DNA of 64,000 bases, taken from an uncultured Methanobrevibacter sp. Its GTDB lineage: Archaea > Methanobacteriota > Methanobacteria > Methanobacteriales > Methanobacteriaceae. Numbering within the stretch: position 1 is the stretch's first letter; every line of letters starts with the position of its first letter. The notes beneath the pieces are model-generated. The model worked only from the letters and a program-made list of their open reading frames with translations, did not search any database and was not told the DNA's origin. A program made the position numbers and the translations under genes. Shown here piece after piece: positions 42,575 through 51,620 of this stretch. Location of the stretch: NCBI RefSeq assembly GCF_900314615.1, contig NZ_OMWA01000004.1, forward strand, positions 38,787-102,786, read 5' to 3'.

Positions 42575-42613
42575 TAGTCGCCAGTTTATGGCGGCTAATA
42601 CCTATTCTTAGGT
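42575..42613. terminator. Tandem hairpins between convergent sucC and taw1
   Basis: The first hairpin has a 9-bp stem with one G-T pair (TAGTCGCCA, loop GTTTA, TGGCGGCTA, 42575-42597). The second has ACCTA, loop TTCT, TAGGT (42600-42613) followed by TTTT. They sit between convergent genes and probably end both transcripts. Confidence 0.6.
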
Positions 42614-42618
42614 TTTAA

Positions 42619-43536
42619 TTATTCGAGTAAAACTACTCGACTAATTTCAGATTCATTTACTATTTCTCTACCGCAGTTTTCACCGATTTTTTTAGCGAAT
42701 TGCTTAACCTCATCAAAACTAGGCATATGTTCCAAAGTCAGGCGTTCACGTGATGAACCTACGCACATATATGCTTTCACTTCTACAAAATCAGGGTCTG
42801 CCTTTTCAATCAGTTTCGCATATCCTTCAGGGTCTTCCATGTTTTTTCCACGAACGCAGGTATTTCGTATACATGTGCGGGAGTTAAAACTTGATAATGT
42901 TTCAAGTGATTCATTTAAATTGCTCCAAGCATCATTTATTCTAGGTCGACAGACTTCATTAAATATTTTCTCGCAAGGCGCATCCAAGGAAAGGTATAGT
43001 TGGTAAGGATCGTTTTCCAGATTTCTTAATCTGTCAACACACTGGCCGTTGCTGACGACAAAAGTGGTGAAGTCCCTTCTGTTGAACTCTCCGATAAGTT
43101 CGTCGATTTTCGGATAAAGTGTAGGTTCGCCTGCAAGTGAGATTGCGGCATTGGTTGGATTTTTCAGTTCTTCCAATTTTTTCTTATTTGCTTTGTCATT
43201 TCCGTAAAAGCCGCACAAAAGATTGTTTTGAGCCTTGATGGCATCATCTATTATTGTTTTTGGATCATCGTATTCCTCGTCTTCCCATGTGGTCTGGGTA
43301 TATGTCAAATCTCTCCAGCAGAATTCACATTCCTGCTGACAGTTTGGAACAGCAGGTGACATCTGAAGACATCTGTGGGATTTGATTCCATAAAATTTTT
43401 CTTTATAGCAGACTCCTTTGTCGGTTATGCTCTGACGTGTCCAGTGACACACTTTAACTGCAGCATGGCCATGTTTTCCAAGGAATCTGTATCCGCTTTT
43501 TTCCAGTTTTTCTATTTGGCTTTCATTGAATGACAT
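42619..43536 (-). CDS. taw1: 4-demethylwyosine synthase (radical SAM)
   Basis: A 305-residue archaeal TYW1 (Taw1), which condenses pyruvate with N1-methylguanosine-37 of tRNA-Phe to form the tricyclic wyosine base. The radical SAM cysteines are in CQQECEFCWRD (CxxxCxxC, about 68-78). The three cysteines for the second cluster lie before it, in VCHWTRQ, CYKEKFYGIKSHRCLQ. SLAGEPTLYPKI and PYQLYLSLDAP are family segments. No ribosome binding site is obvious before the ATG; it is divergent from the restriction-modification operon. Confidence 0.95.
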   Translation of the reverse strand: MSFNESQIEKLEKSGYRFLGKHGHAAVKVCHWTRQSITDKGVCYKEKFYGIKSHRCLQMSPAVPNCQQECEFCWRDLTYTQTTWEDEEYDDPKTIIDDAIKAQNNLLCGFYGNDKANKKKLEELKNPTNAAISLAGEPTLYPKIDELIGEFNRRDFTTFVVSNGQCVDRLRNLENDPYQLYLSLDAPCEKIFNEVCRPRINDAWSNLNESLETLSSFNSRTCIRNTCVRGKNMEDPEGYAKLIEKADPDFVEVKAYMCVGSSRERLTLEHMPSFDEVKQFAKKIGENCGREIVNESEISRVVLLE

Positions 43537-43582
43537 AAAATCAAATTAATTTTTAGTTTTGATAGTATATACATTTTTACAA

Positions 43583-43644
43583 GTTCAGAAAATATTATAA
43601 ATTCTGAACAATATTGTATTTTGTTCATAAAAATTATTTATATA
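43583..43644 (+). promoter_or_regulatory. Restriction-modification promoter region with inverted repeat
   Basis: A TATA box TTTATATA (43637-43644) is centred about 27 bases before the ATG of the endonuclease gene, which would make its mRNA leaderless. Upstream is a perfect inverted repeat GTTCAGAA (43583-43590) and TTCTGAAC (43602-43609) with an 11-bp AT-only spacer. No controller (C) gene is present, so the binder is unknown. Confidence 0.5.
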
Positions 43645-43666
43645 TTTAACAAATATATAATTAGTC

Positions 43667-44536
43667 ATGAAATTATGGAACAAACAACAAGAAAAATTAT
43701 TTTTTCTAAACTCAAGAAGTTTTGCCTCAACGGAGCAGCTTTTCTACAGGACTGATGACGACAGGTATTTGGCATACTGGCCAAAAAGGTATAAAGGTAG
43801 AAAAACAACTCTCCAGGCTAGAAATTCATTGATTGGGAATTATACTGAAAAATGGGTTTGTGATTTGTTTAATGAGTTGATTGAAGATGAATCTCTCCAC
43901 ATTGTCCAGCAGGCAAGGATTCCTTCAGTTGGAATAACTTCAAAGTCTCCTGCAGATATTGTAATAGCAACAGATGACAAAAAAATTTTAAAGGCTTCGG
44001 ATGTAAAATTAATATGTGAAGTAAAGATGTCTTTAGTGTGGAATTGGGAATATGATTCTCATTTGGATACTTTCAGAGAAGTCGGTGACTTTAGAACGCA
44101 TCAGGGAAAGCCCAGTTTCACACGTTCGGATTCGGTTCTGAAAGCTATTGGAAAATGTATTGATGTTAGGGTTTCAAATTTTGAGTCAAATAAAATTCCT
44201 ATAATCGTCGTTGGAAATGCTCCGTTATCTAAGGGGTTTTCAAAAAAGGCGGAATATTTAAAACGTTCCGGATTGATTCAGGGATTCTGGTCATTAAATC
44301 CGTTTCCACTAAATCATGGCAATACTCGTAAATCAACACCTAATGGTGGTTTTTATAGATTTGATAACACTTCAGAGCTAAAAATGCATTTGAATCAGTT
44401 ATTTGAAAAAGATTTGAATTTCTTTTCTGGAATGCAGTCTCCTAAAAATTTAGGTCAGATAATTGAAATAGCTAATCTGGAAGACAGCTATGAAAACAAG
44501 GGATTAAAATTTCTAAATCTTTTGAAAGGGTCATAA
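43667..44536 (+). CDS. Type II restriction endonuclease (putative)
   Basis: A 289-residue protein paired with a DNA methyltransferase. A PD-(D/E)xK nuclease core is suggested by SPADIVIAT (Asp near 104) and LICEVKMSLVWNW (E-x-K near 122-124). The rest has no recognised family signature, as is usual for type II enzymes. GQIIEIANLED and a C-terminal helix close the protein. The ATG has no ribosome binding site and lies one TATA distance from the promoter, indicating leaderless translation. It precedes the methyltransferase by one base in the operon. Cut site unknown. Confidence 0.72.
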   Translation: MKLWNKQQEKLFFLNSRSFASTEQLFYRTDDDRYLAYWPKRYKGRKTTLQARNSLIGNYTEKWVCDLFNELIEDESLHIVQQARIPSVGITSKSPADIVIATDDKKILKASDVKLICEVKMSLVWNWEYDSHLDTFREVGDFRTHQGKPSFTRSDSVLKAIGKCIDVRVSNFESNKIPIIVVGNAPLSKGFSKKAEYLKRSGLIQGFWSLNPFPLNHGNTRKSTPNGGFYRFDNTSELKMHLNQLFEKDLNFFSGMQSPKNLGQIIEIANLEDSYENKGLKFLNLLKGS

Positions 44537-44537
44537 T

Positions 44538-45416
44538 ATGGTAAGAAAAACACAGACTGCCTCATTTGGTTCAGTTTTAAGGGAATCCCACAGTTCAAAA
44601 AAATTCTATAGTTCAAAATTATTCAATCAGTTCAAAATACCAAAAAATATCGAATATGTGGAAAATGAAATTAAAAAGGATGATTTGAATAGGATATACT
44701 GCAAATCCAGCGAGGATATGAGTGAAATACCTGACAGCAGCGTCCATCTCATGATAACTTCTCCGCCATATAATGTGGGAAAGGAATATGATAACGACTT
44801 GTCTCTGGATGAATATCTGGACCTGCTCACTTCAGTTTTCAGCGAAACCTACAGAAAACTTGTAACTGGGGGCAGAGCCTGTATAAACATTGCAAATATC
44901 GGTCGAAAACCTTACATTCCGCTACATGCAATGCTTATTGAAATAATGCTTGATTTGGGATTTCTAATGCGCGGTGAAATAATCTGGGATAAATCAACAA
45001 GTGCCGGAGGCTCATGTGCATGGGGAAGCTGGATGTCAGCGTCCAATCCTGTTTTAAGAGATTACCATGAATATATTTTAGTCTTTTCTAAGGATTCCTA
45101 CTCTAAAAACAAAAATCAGGAAAAGCATGACACTATTGAAAGGGATGATTTTATCCAGTGGACAAAAAGCATTTGGACTTTTCCGGCAGTCAATGCTAAA
45201 AAAATCGGTCATCCTGCACCATTTCCCATTGAACTTCCTCACCGGTTGATAAACCTTTACAGCTATGAAGGTGATGTTGTTCTAGACCCGTTTTGCGGAA
45301 GCGGAACCACATGCATTGCCGCTGTTCAAAACGGGAGAAATTATATTGCTTATGATAATAATGATGAATATGTAAATCTTGCCCGAAAAAGAATTTTAAA
45401 TCATAAATTTATTTAA
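44538..45416 (+). CDS. Type II DNA methyltransferase, beta class (probable N4-cytosine)
   Basis: A 292-residue DNA methyltransferase. The catalytic motif IV is TSPPYNVGKEY (about 75-85), the form usual for N4-cytosine enzymes, and motif I is DPFCGSGTTCIAA near the C-terminus, giving the beta-class order. A SAGGSCAWGSWMSASNP segment and a target region lie between. N6-adenine specificity is less likely but not excluded. Paired with the preceding nuclease it forms a type II restriction-modification system, and it protects the host from that enzyme. The downstream triosephosphate isomerase gene is unrelated. Confidence 0.9.
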   Translation: MVRKTQTASFGSVLRESHSSKKFYSSKLFNQFKIPKNIEYVENEIKKDDLNRIYCKSSEDMSEIPDSSVHLMITSPPYNVGKEYDNDLSLDEYLDLLTSVFSETYRKLVTGGRACINIANIGRKPYIPLHAMLIEIMLDLGFLMRGEIIWDKSTSAGGSCAWGSWMSASNPVLRDYHEYILVFSKDSYSKNKNQEKHDTIERDDFIQWTKSIWTFPAVNAKKIGHPAPFPIELPHRLINLYSYEGDVVLDPFCGSGTTCIAAVQNGRNYIAYDNNDEYVNLARKRILNHKFI

Positions 45417-45464
45417 TAATGTTCGCTAAATATATTAATATTAAAAATGTTATGTGGGATAATT

Positions 45465-46133
45465 ATGGATACACCAATAGTGATATTGAATTATAAAACA
45501 TATTTGGAATCAAGTGGTTTAAATGCTTTAAATCTTGCACATGATTTGGAAAGTGCTGCAGAGGAATCTGGAATTACAATGGTTGCAGCTCCTCAATCAG
45601 CAGATATCTACAGAATAAGTCAAGAAGCATCACTTCCTATTTTTGCTCAACATATAGATCCGATTTCTCCTGGAGGGCATACCGGTTCTAACCTGATTGA
45701 TACATTAATTGAAGCAGGCGTAAGCGGTTCTTTAATCAATCACTCCGAACAGAGAATGAAATTGGCAGACATTGCTGAAGTCGTCAAGTTATGCGAAGAC
45801 AATAATATTGAATCCTGTGTATGTACCAACAATATTGAAACTTCAAAAGCTGTTGCAGCACTTAACCCTGTTGCAGTTGCGGTTGAACCTCCTGAACTTA
45901 TCGGTACAGGAATTCCAGTATCTCAGGCACAGCCTGAAGTGGTTGAAGACACTGTCAATGAAGTTAAAGCAATCAATAAGGACATTAAAGTATTATGCGG
46001 TGCAGGAATCACTACAGGTGATGATATGAAAGCTGCAATGGATTTAGGTGCTGATGGAGTATTGCTTGCATCAGGAATCATTAAAGCTGAAAATCCAAAA
46101 GAAGCTCTGCTTGATTTGGTAAGCAAATTATAA
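45465..46133 (+). CDS. tpiA: Triosephosphate isomerase, archaeal type
   Basis: A 222-residue TIM-barrel enzyme interconverting dihydroxyacetone phosphate and glyceraldehyde 3-phosphate; archaeal forms are shorter than bacterial ones, as here. Active-site residues: Lys in NYKTYLES (about 11), His in LINHSEQR (about 92) and Glu in VAVEPPELIGTG (about 140). The phosphate loop is GAGITTGDD. I use ATG 45465; the upstream ATG adds six residues (MLCGII) not found in the family. It is followed closely by pgk, forming a gluconeogenic pair. Confidence 0.95.
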   Translation: MDTPIVILNYKTYLESSGLNALNLAHDLESAAEESGITMVAAPQSADIYRISQEASLPIFAQHIDPISPGGHTGSNLIDTLIEAGVSGSLINHSEQRMKLADIAEVVKLCEDNNIESCVCTNNIETSKAVAALNPVAVAVEPPELIGTGIPVSQAQPEVVEDTVNEVKAINKDIKVLCGAGITTGDDMKAAMDLGADGVLLASGIIKAENPKEALLDLVSKL

Positions 46134-46151
46134 TTATTGCGAGTGAGGAAA

Positions 46152-47366
46152 ATGGCTGAATTTAATACTATTGATGATTTTGATGTAGAAGACAAGACAG
46201 TTCTCGTTAGGGTTGATATAAACTCCCCGGTTGATCCGGGTTCCGGAATTATTTTGGACGATACCAGATTAAAATTGCATGCAAGAACAATTAAGGAATT
46301 GTCCAACAAAGGCGCTAAAGTAGTTATTCTTGCTCATCAAAGCCGTCCGGGTAAAAAGGATTTCACAACTTTATCTCAACATGCAGATGCACTGTCTGAT
46401 ATATTAAATTTAAGAGTAAAATATGTTGATTCTTTATTTTCAAGCTTAGCTAAAGAGGCTATCCGTAGTTTAAAATCCCATGACATATTACTGCTTGAAA
46501 ATGCACGTTTCTTTTCAGAAGAATCACTATCCCGAACTCCTAAGGAACAATCTGAAACTTTGCTTGTAAGGCAGCTGTCTCCATTGATTGATATTTTTAT
46601 AAACGATGCTTTTGCGGCAGCTCACAGGTCACAGGCATCACTGGTAGGTTTTACAGTAAACACTCCTTCCGCTGCAGGTCGTGTAATGGAAGAGGAACTG
46701 ACTGTAATTCAGTCTGCTCTTGATAATGTGGAACATCCTTGTGTATTCCTTCTTGGTGGAATGAAACCTGATGATTCAATTGACGTTATGGAGAATGTTT
46801 TAAGCAACGGCACTGCAGATTCAATTCTAACAACAGGTATTGTCGGAAACATTGTTCTATGGGCTGCAGGTGTTGACATAGGTCAGGTCAACAGGGATTT
46901 CATTGCAAGTAGAGGATATGAAGACATGGTTGAAAAATCAAAAGATCTCATTGAAAGATTCGGTGATAAAGTTAAATATCCTATTGATGTTGCCTGCGAA
47001 ATAGACGGCGAGAGAGTAGACATTGATTTTGAGGAAATTCCTAATGAGGCTATTTTCGATATAGGTGTTAAAACCATCAATTACTATGCTAAAGAAATCA
47101 GGGATGCCAAATATATCTTCGCAAACGGTCCTGCAGGAGTGTTTGAAGATCCTAAATTCGCTATGGGAACAGAAGATTTAATCAATGCAATGGCTAACTC
47201 CAAAGGATTTACACTTATTGGTGGAGGTCATATTGCAGCTGCTACATCAGGTCTTGGTCTTGAAGATCAGATGAGTCACCTGAGCAGTGGTGGCGGAGCA
47301 TGTATCAGCATGCTTGCAGGTAAAGAGCTTGCAGCTGTGGAAGCTTTAAAAAATAGTAAAAAATAA
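46152..47366 (+). CDS. pgk: Phosphoglycerate kinase
   Basis: A 404-residue kinase making 1,3-bisphosphoglycerate in gluconeogenesis. N-domain: TVLVRVDINSPVDPG with the conserved Asp-Asn substrate pair, then ILAHQSRPGKKDF and ENARFFSEE. C-domain: GGMKPDDSIDVM, ANGPAGVFEDPKFAMGTE and the nucleotide loop TLIGGGHIAAATSGLG. All motifs are intact. The start is ATG 46152 with GTGAGG upstream; the TTG five codons before it overlaps that site. Operon with tpiA (18-bp gap). Confidence 0.96.
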   Translation: MAEFNTIDDFDVEDKTVLVRVDINSPVDPGSGIILDDTRLKLHARTIKELSNKGAKVVILAHQSRPGKKDFTTLSQHADALSDILNLRVKYVDSLFSSLAKEAIRSLKSHDILLLENARFFSEESLSRTPKEQSETLLVRQLSPLIDIFINDAFAAAHRSQASLVGFTVNTPSAAGRVMEEELTVIQSALDNVEHPCVFLLGGMKPDDSIDVMENVLSNGTADSILTTGIVGNIVLWAAGVDIGQVNRDFIASRGYEDMVEKSKDLIERFGDKVKYPIDVACEIDGERVDIDFEEIPNEAIFDIGVKTINYYAKEIRDAKYIFANGPAGVFEDPKFAMGTEDLINAMANSKGFTLIGGGHIAAATSGLGLEDQMSHLSSGGGACISMLAGKELAAVEALKNSKK

Positions 47367-47403
47367 TTAATTTTTTTACTTAACTTTTTTTTAAAAATAG
47401 AAA

Positions 47404-48024
47404 TTAGCTATTGAAAATTTCCAATAGCTCTTCGGATGATTTTTTAGGATTGTCAGAACTCATTATTGCACTTACCACAGACAGTCCTGCAATTCCTGTA
47501 TCATTCAGTTCATGTGCATTTTCAAGAGTTATTCCTCCGATTGCAACAACCGGAATGTCAATTGATTCAACAATTTCTTTCAGGTCATCTTTGGTGATTT
47601 TTGGAGCATCATCTTTGGTCTGTGTTGGAAATACTGCTCCTGTTCCGATATAATCGGCACCATCCTTTTCAGCTTTTCTGGCCTCTTCGATTGTAGCTGC
47701 TGAAACTCCCAGTATTTTGTCTTCTCCGATAAGTTTTCTTGTAACGTCACATGGCATATCGGACTGGCCTACATGAACTCCGTCAGCATCAATGGCCAGT
47801 GCAACATCTACTCGGTCATTGATTATTAGGGGAACATTGTATTTTGTAGTTATATCCTTAACTTTCAGTGCTAAATTATAGAAATCTAAAGTTTCTGCTG
47901 TTTTTTCTCTAATCTGAACTACTGTTGTTCCGCCTTTTATTGCTTCTTCAATTGTATTTAAAAATCTTTCTACATCGTCACTGTTGTCAGTAACGAGATA
48001 TAGTGATAAATCTAGACTGTTCAT
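47404..48024 (-). CDS. thiE: Thiamine-phosphate synthase
   Basis: A 206-residue TIM-barrel enzyme joining HMP pyrophosphate and thiazole phosphate to form thiamine phosphate. Family landmarks: LYLVTDNSDD, VVQIREKTAETLDF, INDRVDVALAIDADGVHVGQSDMP, the pyrophosphate-binding IGTGAVFPTQTKDDAP and VVAIGGI. Its start codon overlaps the thiM stop (ATGA), so the genes are translated together. The N-terminus is short and normal. Confidence 0.96.
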   Translation of the reverse strand: MNSLDLSLYLVTDNSDDVERFLNTIEEAIKGGTTVVQIREKTAETLDFYNLALKVKDITTKYNVPLIINDRVDVALAIDADGVHVGQSDMPCDVTRKLIGEDKILGVSAATIEEARKAEKDGADYIGTGAVFPTQTKDDAPKITKDDLKEIVESIDIPVVAIGGITLENAHELNDTGIAGLSVVSAIMSSDNPKKSSEELLEIFNS

Positions 48025-48887
48025 AATATCTTTATGTTTGATTCATTGATTAAGCTTTCAGATGTGGTTTTGTAAAGATAATCAATCAGGTATGCTCTAA
48101 ATGAGCCTGTTCCTTCATCATTTTTTTCTACTTTTGCTCTTGCCTTTTCACCGGCAATGTTCATTGCCAGTATTGCAACAAGACTTCCTTCAAGAGGTGT
48201 TGAAGCGCCAATGCAGCTTCCGACTATTGAAGATAACATACATCCGCTTCCGGTAATTTGAGGCATCATGTCGTCCCCGTTATCTATTGCGATTGTGGTT
48301 TCACCGTCGCTTAGAATGTCAATAGGGCCGCTTGCAAGGATTGTTGCTTTCAGTTTATTTGCAAGTTCAGCTATGATTTTTCCGTTATCTGCCAGATTTT
48401 CATCGGTAATTATGTCATCGATATTAACATCAACGCCTTTTGCGGTATTGTTTTCATCAATAACTCCTGTCAGTTTTGCTATTGCTTTAATTTCACTGAT
48501 GTTTCCACGTATTGCTGTCATCTGATAGTTATTGATTAAATCTAATGTTGTCCTGTTTCTAAGTTCGGTCACTCCAACTCCTACGGGGTCAAGAATTATT
48601 GGAGTGTCTGTCTTGTTTGCAGTTTCAGCGCTTATTTTCATTGCTTCAACCTGGTCTTTACTTAATTTTCCGATATTAAGTACCAATGCATCCGCAATTG
48701 TCACAACTTCTTCCATTTCTTCTGCATCTTCTGCCATGAATGGTGATCCGCCTATTGCAAGAACTGCATTTGCGCAGTCGTTGATGGTCACGGAATTTGT
48801 TATGCAGTGGGTTAGAGGATTTTTCTGTCTTACCTGTGTCAATGTTTCATCAATTTTGTCTAGAAGTTCATTTTTATAATCTATCAT
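48021..48887 (-). CDS. thiM: Hydroxyethylthiazole kinase
   Basis: A 288-residue ribokinase-like kinase that phosphorylates the thiazole alcohol, a salvage step feeding ThiE. The N-terminus PLTHCITNSVTINDCANAVLAIGGSPFMAEDAEEM is diagnostic. DPVGVGVTELRN and the catalytic-Cys region ITGSGCMLSSIVGS follow. Operon with thiE. The 116 bp upstream, shared with the tRNA-Thr promoter on the other strand, shows no TPP riboswitch. The presence of thiM and thiE points to thiazole salvage. Confidence 0.96.
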   Translation of the reverse strand: MIDYKNELLDKIDETLTQVRQKNPLTHCITNSVTINDCANAVLAIGGSPFMAEDAEEMEEVVTIADALVLNIGKLSKDQVEAMKISAETANKTDTPIILDPVGVGVTELRNRTTLDLINNYQMTAIRGNISEIKAIAKLTGVIDENNTAKGVDVNIDDIITDENLADNGKIIAELANKLKATILASGPIDILSDGETTIAIDNGDDMMPQITGSGCMLSSIVGSCIGASTPLEGSLVAILAMNIAGEKARAKVEKNDEGTGSFRAYLIDYLYKTTSESLINESNIKIL

Positions 48888-49003
48888 GATTATTAATTAT
48901 AAATTTTTTATTATTTATATTTTAATGAATTTTCATTAATTTATAGTAAAGTATTTAAATAACTTTTGATATATTTTATAGTGTTATATAATATTAACAA
49001 AAA

Positions 49004-49077
<74 letters not shown>

Positions 49078-49132
49078 TTTATTTTATATTCATCTTAATG
49101 ATTTTTCAAAATATTTTGGAAATATCGTAACA

Positions 49133-49140
49133 TTTATATA
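49133..49140 (+). promoter_or_regulatory. TATA box of the tRNA-Pro/tRNA-Tyr unit
   Basis: TTTATATA preceded by CGTAAC, about 55 bases before the tRNA-Pro gene. The same CGTAAC-N-TTTATATA string occurs before tRNA-Asp at 49409-49416. Confidence 0.6.
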
Positions 49141-49192
49141 CTAGTGAATATAAACTATTATTAGTATGTTATCTGCATACTCTAATGTATGT

Positions 49193-49267
<75 letters not shown>

Positions 49268-49271
49268 TTTA

Positions 49272-49345
<74 letters not shown>

Positions 49346-49408
49346 TTCTCAATTATTTTATTTGAATCATATGTGTTTTTTTGGAAAATTTTGTAATTTT
49401 CCGTAACC

Positions 49409-49416
49409 TTTATATA
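49409..49416 (+). promoter_or_regulatory. TATA box of the tRNA-Asp/tRNA-Lys unit
   Basis: TTTATATA preceded by CGTAACC, about 50 bases before tRNA-Asp, matching the element before tRNA-Pro. Confidence 0.6.
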
Positions 49417-49458
49417 TGATGAAAATCATAGTAATTGATAGTGTATAATTTATAGTGT

Positions 49459-49530
49459 GCCTTGGTGGTGTAGGGGCTATCATGTGGGCCTGTCGAGCCC
49501 GCGACTCGGGTTCAAATCCCGGCCAAGGCG
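49459..49530 (+). tRNA. tRNA-Asp (GTC)
   Basis: Acceptor GCCTTGG pairs with CCAAGGC. The anticodon loop CTGTCGA, within GGGC/GCCC, gives GTC. T arm CGGGTTCAAATCCCG. Discriminator G, no encoded CCA. tRNA-Lys follows after 21 bp. Confidence 0.95.
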
Positions 49531-49551
49531 CTCCATAATAATATATCGCAT

Positions 49552-49625
<74 letters not shown>

Positions 49626-49649
49626 TTTCTAATTTTATATTTTAACTAA

Positions 49650-49826
49650 GATGAAATTTCTGAAGAATTTAGTGACGTAGATTATGATTTTAAAGACCTT
49701 CCTAAAATAAAGGCTAATGATCCTGTTGTTGAAGCTATTGGTGCTCAACCTGGTAATGTTTTAAGAATTACTCGTGAAAGCCAAACTGCAGGTGAATTTA
49801 TTACTTATAGGATTGTAGAAAGGTAA
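49650..49826 (+). pseudogene. rpoH: N-terminally truncated RNA polymerase subunit H
   Basis: A clean 58-codon frame ends in the conserved RpoH (Rpb5-like) fold: DLPKIKANDPVVEAIGAQPG, then ITRESQTAGEFITYRIVER. The family has about 78 residues. The first 15-20, including the conserved (H-x-LVP-x-H) motif, are missing: an in-frame TAA lies directly upstream (49647-49649), no ATG, GTG or TTG opens the frame, and tRNA-Lys occupies the place where the start should be. Position before rpoB2 is the normal one. Either the gene is broken with an intact copy elsewhere, or it is misassembled. Confidence 0.8.
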
Positions 49827-50066
49827 TTTTACATTTTAATATAATTTTAGAGAGTGAATTTAATATATTTTGATTTCTGTATTTTTTTGTTTTTAGAAAT
49901 TCATTATATTTGAACTTAGTTTGAGAGGAATTATCTTAAATTGGAGATAGTTATGAGTAAATTAAGAATAATGATTAAATGAATTGGTGTTAGGTTATTC
50001 CTAATGTATTAGTTATTTTTATTTATTTATTATTTTTATTGCGTTTCGTAATGCTGGAGGATGTCC

Positions 50067-51611
50067 ATGACAGAGAATAACTGGAAATTAGTTGATGCAT
50101 TTTTTGATAAGTATGATTTGGTTGATCACCACATAAAATCATACAACGATTTTGTAAACAATAGGATTCAAAATATTATAGATATTACTGAACCTATTAC
50201 TCTAGATGATGGAAAATACACTTTAAAAACTGGTAAAGTACGTATTGAAAAACCATCAAACAAAGAGGCAGACGGGTCCAGTAGTGAAATTGATCCTACT
50301 GAAGCAAGACTTAGAAACTTAAACTATTCAGCGGACATGTATCTTGAAATGGCATTGAATGAAGAAGGGGAAGAAAATCCTTTGGAAGAAGTATATATTG
50401 GTGAACTGCCAGTAATGCTCAAATCCGACATTTGCCATCTTAATGGACTTACTGCTGAAGAATTGATTGAAAAACATGAAGACCCTCAAGATTTAGGAGG
50501 TTACTTTATTGTAAACGGTTCCGAAAGAGCTGTAGTTACAATGGAAGAAATCGCTCCGAACAAAATTATTCTTGAACGTTTAGGAGAAGTTGAAGAAAGA
50601 CATGCAAAAGCAGTCGTTACTTCCATCAAAAGTGGTTTCAGAGCAAGAATTACTTTGGAATACAAAAAACCTCGTAAGAATGGTGTATTTTTAAGAATTT
50701 CTTTCCCATATCTTCCTGGTGAAATTCCACTTGTTATCCTGTTAAGAGCACTTGGTTTAGCAACAGATCAAGAAATCATTACTAAAATCTCTAACGATAA
50801 CAACTTCCAGATGATGATTGCGGATGATATTCAGGTTTCTCTTGAAGCATTGAAATTAGACCAGAATGAAATGGATGGAATGACTCTTGAAGAAAGAAGA
50901 CAATATCTGCAGGATGCTGCTATCAAATACATTGGTAACAGAGTAGCTAAAAACATGCCTAAAGATTACCGTATTAAACGTGCAAAAGATGTCGTAAACC
51001 GTTACTTATTACCTCACATGGGTACTGAAGAAGACAAATGTTACGACAAAGCTATTTATTTAGCTGAAATGACTGAAATGTTACTTGAAGTTATTGAACA
51101 GCAAAGAGAACCTCACGATAAGGACCACTATACTAACAAAAGACTCAGAGTTTCTGGTGACTTGATGGAAGATTTATTCAGAGTAGCTTTCACTAACTTG
51201 ACCAGGGATATGAGTTATCAGCTTGAAAGAAGTCTTTCTCGTGGTAAAGAACTTTCAATCAAGCAGGCTGTCCGTAGTGATGTCTTAACTGAAAACATCA
51301 AGCACGCTATCGCTACCGGAAATTGGGTAGGTGGAAGAGCTGGTGTAAGTCAGTTATTGGATAGGACCAGTTACATGGGTACTCTTTCTCACTTAAGACG
51401 TGTTGTATCTCCTCTAACAAGAAGTCAACCTCACTTCGAAGCAAGAGATTTGCACCCAACTCAGTTCGGTAAAATCTGTCCTAACGAAACTCCGGAAGGA
51501 CCTAACTGTGGTTTGGTAAAAAACCTTGCGTTAATGTGTAATATTTCTGAAGGTTCACAAGATGATGAAATTATTAATGTAATTAAAGAAATGGATGTTG
51601 ATTTAATTTAA
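50067..51611 (+). CDS. rpoB2: DNA-directed RNA polymerase subunit B''
   Basis: The 514-residue N-terminal half of the second-largest RNA polymerase subunit, split as usual in many euryarchaeal methanogens. It covers the protrusion, lobe and the start of the fork: YFIVNGSERAVVTMEEIAPNK, GVFLRISFPYLPGEIP, and at the end LSHLRRVVSPLTRSQPHFEARDLHPTQ and CPNETPEGPNCGLVKNLAL. I choose ATG 50067 because GGAGG sits 6 bp upstream; the ATG at 50061 directly abuts it. Its stop is followed at once by the AGGAGG of rpoB1. Confidence 0.96.
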   Translation: MTENNWKLVDAFFDKYDLVDHHIKSYNDFVNNRIQNIIDITEPITLDDGKYTLKTGKVRIEKPSNKEADGSSSEIDPTEARLRNLNYSADMYLEMALNEEGEENPLEEVYIGELPVMLKSDICHLNGLTAEELIEKHEDPQDLGGYFIVNGSERAVVTMEEIAPNKIILERLGEVEERHAKAVVTSIKSGFRARITLEYKKPRKNGVFLRISFPYLPGEIPLVILLRALGLATDQEIITKISNDNNFQMMIADDIQVSLEALKLDQNEMDGMTLEERRQYLQDAAIKYIGNRVAKNMPKDYRIKRAKDVVNRYLLPHMGTEEDKCYDKAIYLAEMTEMLLEVIEQQREPHDKDHYTNKRLRVSGDLMEDLFRVAFTNLTRDMSYQLERSLSRGKELSIKQAVRSDVLTENIKHAIATGNWVGGRAGVSQLLDRTSYMGTLSHLRRVVSPLTRSQPHFEARDLHPTQFGKICPNETPEGPNCGLVKNLALMCNISEGSQDDEIINVIKEMDVDLI

Positions 51612-51620
51612 GGAGGTGGA

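Noticed and set aside
45923..46309. 128-codon antisense frame across tpiA and pgk
   Set aside because: Spans two well-defined genes on the other strand and lacks any family similarity.
48888..49003. Possible TPP riboswitch upstream of thiM
   Set aside because: The region is nearly pure A/T and lacks the conserved CTGAGA and ACCTGA elements.
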